Shown in pieces: positions 5,879 to 7,300 of a DNA stretch of 7,300 bases. A program made the position numbers and the translations under genes. This stretch comes from Candidatus Methanophagales archaeon (GTDB taxonomy: Archaea > Halobacteriota > Syntropharchaeia > Alkanophagales > Methanospirareceae): NCBI GenBank assembly GCA_030621535.1, contig JAUXHM010000049.1:1-7300 (forward strand), read 5' to 3'. Positions within the stretch are counted from its first letter, which is position 1, and every line of letters begins with the position of its first letter. Below the pieces are notes generated by a model, which saw nothing but the letters and a program-made list of their open reading frames with translations, ran no database searches and was not told the DNA's origin.

Positions 5879-6745
5879 ATGAGAATAACGTTGAAAAAGA
5901 AATTATTATTTTCACTAATATTGGCGTTTTTTTTGATGTCAATATGCATGAGCGTAGGTGCTATTGCGAAAGAGCAAGCGAACTTACAGGAATCTAAGTT
6001 TGTGGAGGTTGCAACAAAGATAGAGTATAAGGATTATGACTTTTTCAATTCATATGGAAGGGTAAAAAATGGTAGTGTAGTTACGATAGAAGTGGTTTTA
6101 ACTAATTTTAGCAAGCCAATAGATAAATCCGACCTCACTTTTTATTCTTATTTTTTGGAAAAGGAGAATATAGAGCCGACTATATCTGTGGATGGCAAAT
6201 CTAAGGAATATAAAAGTCCTTTTACGGTGAACCATGGAAGAGATAAAGAAGTAAAGATATTAGTGAGAGGAAAAGCACCAGAGGTGAAAAAGATTGAAAA
6301 TATCACTTTTTTAAACATAACGCAGGGGGTAAAAGGGGAATATTGTTCAGTGGAAAGCATAAAAAGGGCTGTATCATCGGAGATAATAGAAGACGCTATA
6401 ATCGCAATAGATGAAGCACGAGAAAAGTTAAACAGTGCGAATTGGACTATTGCTAACGCTACAGAAAAAGGAACTGACGTATCCGAAGCAGATACAACAT
6501 TTGAAACGGCCAGTTTGTATTTTAAAGACGCCGAAGAGGCCTATTGGGATGGGTGGCCAAAAGAGTCGATAGAAGCAGCAACAAATGCTTCTTATTATGC
6601 CAAGCTGGCGAAACAAAAAGCAGAATCTGCAGTTGGCGCTAAAAAGCATATAAGTTATGGTGGTCTGGCTGTAGTGGCGATTATCGCAATAGTGGTAATT
6701 GTACTTTTAAATAGACAAAGGCAAAAAAAACGAGGCATATATTGA
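5879..6745 (+). CDS. Secreted single-pass membrane protein with glycosylation-rich ectodomain
   Basis: I recognise the architecture, not a named family. Residues 1-30 are a signal peptide: MRITLKKK, then a hydrophobic stretch to about 27, with a plausible cut after AIA. Residues 40-150 look like a beta-sandwich domain. Residues 160-255 form a helical hairpin of the EDAIIAIDEAREKL / DAEEAYWDGWPKESIEAATNASYYAKLAKQKAE kind, common at the base of archaeal surface proteins. ISYGGLAVVAIIAIVVIVLL (258-277) is a membrane span followed by a basic cytoplasmic tail NRQRQKKRGIY, so the ectodomain faces outward. Seven N-x-S/T sequons (N64, N76, N141, N146, N188, N193, N236) all lie in the ectodomain, which fits N-glycosylation. 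It is 14 bases after cetZ and probably translationally coupled to it. Its 11-residue tail is short for direct filament binding, so an intermediate adaptor may be needed (inference). Confidence 0.9.
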   Translation: MRITLKKKLLFSLILAFFLMSICMSVGAIAKEQANLQESKFVEVATKIEYKDYDFFNSYGRVKNGSVVTIEVVLTNFSKPIDKSDLTFYSYFLEKENIEPTISVDGKSKEYKSPFTVNHGRDKEVKILVRGKAPEVKKIENITFLNITQGVKGEYCSVESIKRAVSSEIIEDAIIAIDEAREKLNSANWTIANATEKGTDVSEADTTFETASLYFKDAEEAYWDGWPKESIEAATNASYYAKLAKQKAESAVGAKKHISYGGLAVVAIIAIVVIVLLNRQRQKKRGIY

Positions 6746-6794
6746 GAAAATCCAAAATCCCAATGGCACTATCTAAAAATCAAGTGATTTATCC

Positions 6795-6821
6795 ACCGCG
6801 GAGAGCGCAGAGTACGCAGAG
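6795..6821 (+). repeat. GCAGAG-rich inverted repeat, left arm
   Basis: Begins ACCGCGGAGAGCGCAG and ends ACGCAGAG. It pairs imperfectly (21 of 27) with the reverse complement of 7003-7029, with a loop of about 181 bases between the arms. Confidence 0.75.
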
Positions 6822-7002
6822 TTTTAGGACTGTTTCAATCCTTGCTCAGGTTTTCTGACACAGATTTACACGGATTTACGCGGACTTATTTAAGTTTAAC
6901 ATTGTTGATTTTTATCGTCGGTCTGTGTTAATTAAGCCCTTTCTGGGCTTGCGGGAATGTGGGCAGAGCCCACAAGCGTTAATCTGTGTCTATAATTTAT
7001 GC

Positions 7003-7029
7003 CTCTGCGTTCTCCGTGTGCTCTGCGGT
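7003..7029 (-). repeat. GCAGAG-rich inverted repeat, right arm
   Basis: Read on the minus strand it begins ACCGCAGAGCACACGG and ends ACGCAGAG, the partner of the block at 6795-6821. It lies 45 bases inside the right end of the element. Confidence 0.75.
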
Positions 7030-7062
7030 AAAATTCAAGGATATAGTGATTTCACTAGAAAA

Positions 7063-7137
7063 TCAGACAGTGCCCGTAATATAATCTCGAATGCTCTCCA
7101 AGTCTGAGAGAGCTGGTTCCGTCCACTCAAGCTTCAT
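7063..7137 (-). pseudogene. ParE/RelE-type toxin, truncated after 21 native codons
   Basis: From the ATG at 7135-7137 the minus strand encodes MKLEWTEPALSDLESIRDYI, the typical start of ParE/RelE-superfamily toxins (first strand, then a helix with D-L-E-x-I-x-D-Y-I). After Thr21 the frame enters the end of the adjacent repeat element (GGCACTGTCTGA) and stops at residue 24, against the usual 85-100 residues. The catalytic C-terminal strands are absent, and no further toxin sequence is visible on the far side of the element, where the membrane-protein gene ends 19 bases away. The ATG overlaps the antitoxin stop as ATGA, the usual arrangement of such pairs. The toxin should be non-functional. 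Confidence 0.75.
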
Positions 7138-7300
7138 TGTGAAAGAAGTCTCTTTTTAACTTCCTCATGAGAGAGAACACGCCCTTCTTCAGCAGCTTTC
7201 AAAGCAACTGCTATCTTCTTCTTAACATACAATTCATACATAATGTCATCCCACGTTGCATGTTCTGGCAACTTGTCAATGAGCTTCTTTGTTTCTTCCT
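7134..7300 (-). CDS. Antitoxin of a type II toxin-antitoxin pair, C-terminal part
   Basis: The minus strand shows the last 54 residues of a small protein whose start lies beyond the right window edge. KKLIDKLPEHATWDDIMYELYVKKKIAVALKAAEEGRVLSHEEVKKRL is the pattern of small antitoxins paired with ParE/RelE toxins: a DNA-binding and dimerising helical part (DIMYELYVKKKI), then A-x-E-E-G-x-V-L-S-H-E-E-V, which wraps the toxin. The visible part is close to full length; perhaps 10-20 residues are missing. It normally binds its own promoter and neutralises the toxin. With the toxin broken it is an orphan that could still cross-neutralise or repress in trans (inference). The stop overlaps the toxin start. 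Confidence 0.8.
   Translation of the reverse strand, partial: EETKKLIDKLPEHATWDDIMYELYVKKKIAVALKAAEEGRVLSHEEVKKRLLSQ

Larger units (their letters stand above)
6765..7074. mobile_element. MITE-like element with imperfect terminal inverted repeats
   Basis: The 310-base stretch starts GGCACTATCTAA (6765) and, read from its other end on the minus strand, starts GGCACTGTCTGA (7074); about 18 of the first 26 positions agree. Further in, a 27-base GCAGAG-rich block at 6795-6821 recurs inverted at 7003-7029 with 21 of 27 matches. GACACAGATT at 6857-6866 recurs inverted at 6981-6990. The middle holds short hairpins (AAGCCC/GGGCTT, 6934-6950; GTGGGC/GCCCAC, 6959-6973). There is no open frame resembling a transposase and no clear target duplication. 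The right end lies inside a toxin gene. It accounts for nearly all of the gene-free stretch between the membrane protein and the toxin fragment. It may be a MITE, an IS remnant, or a structured repeat spread by other means. Confidence 0.65.

Noticed and set aside
6746..7074. CRISPR array or tRNA gene in the gene-free right region
   Set aside because: The repeats are inverted, imperfect and not evenly spaced with unique spacers, and no cloverleaf is seen.
6925..7107. 60-residue plus-strand open frame in the right intergenic region
   Set aside because: It spans the repeat element and part of the antisense toxin sequence; its composition is that of the repeats.

Overview
The window reads as the chromosome of a euryarchaeon. 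It has an archaeal-type RNase P RNA, an archaeal RNase Z, an FtsZ that resembles the archaeal FtsZ2 type, and a clear CetZ (the euryarchaeal tubulin/FtsZ-superfamily branch). Promoters are of the BRE/TATA type and ribosome binding sites match the archaeal anti-Shine-Dalgarno sequence (for example GAGGTGA). The mix is compatible with a methanogen or methane-oxidising (ANME-like) lineage of the Methanomicrobia sphere, but that placement is a guess from gene content.

Left part (1-1650): a truncated dapB (lysine/diaminopimelate pathway) on the minus strand is divergent from rnz (tRNA 3' processing) on the plus strand. A short intergenic region between them carries a perfect palindrome. Tail to tail with rnz, and overlapping its stop codon by two bases, lies the RNase P RNA gene rnpB on the minus strand (about 1344-1606). 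The catalytic RNA for tRNA 5' ends and the nuclease for tRNA 3' ends therefore share a 3' boundary. rnpB has its own TATA/BRE promoter in the gap after ftsZ.

Middle part (1653-6745), a cytoskeleton locus: ftsZ runs on the minus strand. Divergent from it is a probable four-gene plus-strand operon: an unrecognised 300-residue soluble protein, a 241-residue protein with a C-terminal PRC-barrel, CetZ, and a secreted single-pass membrane protein with a glycosylation-site-rich ectodomain and a helical hairpin. PRC-barrel proteins are known partners in haloarchaeal FtsZ division, so a CetZ operon with its own PRC-barrel protein and its own membrane/surface protein is a good candidate for an undescribed cytoskeleton-to-envelope system.

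Right part (6746-7300): a 310-bp non-coding element with imperfect terminal inverted repeats (6765-7074) looks like a MITE or IS remnant. It contains two copies, in inverted orientation, of simple-looking GCAGAG- and ACACAGATT-rich motifs. Its right end sits inside the toxin gene of a minus-strand ParD/ParE-like toxin-antitoxin pair, leaving 21 native toxin codons and a stop inside the element. The antitoxin reading frame remains open to the window edge.
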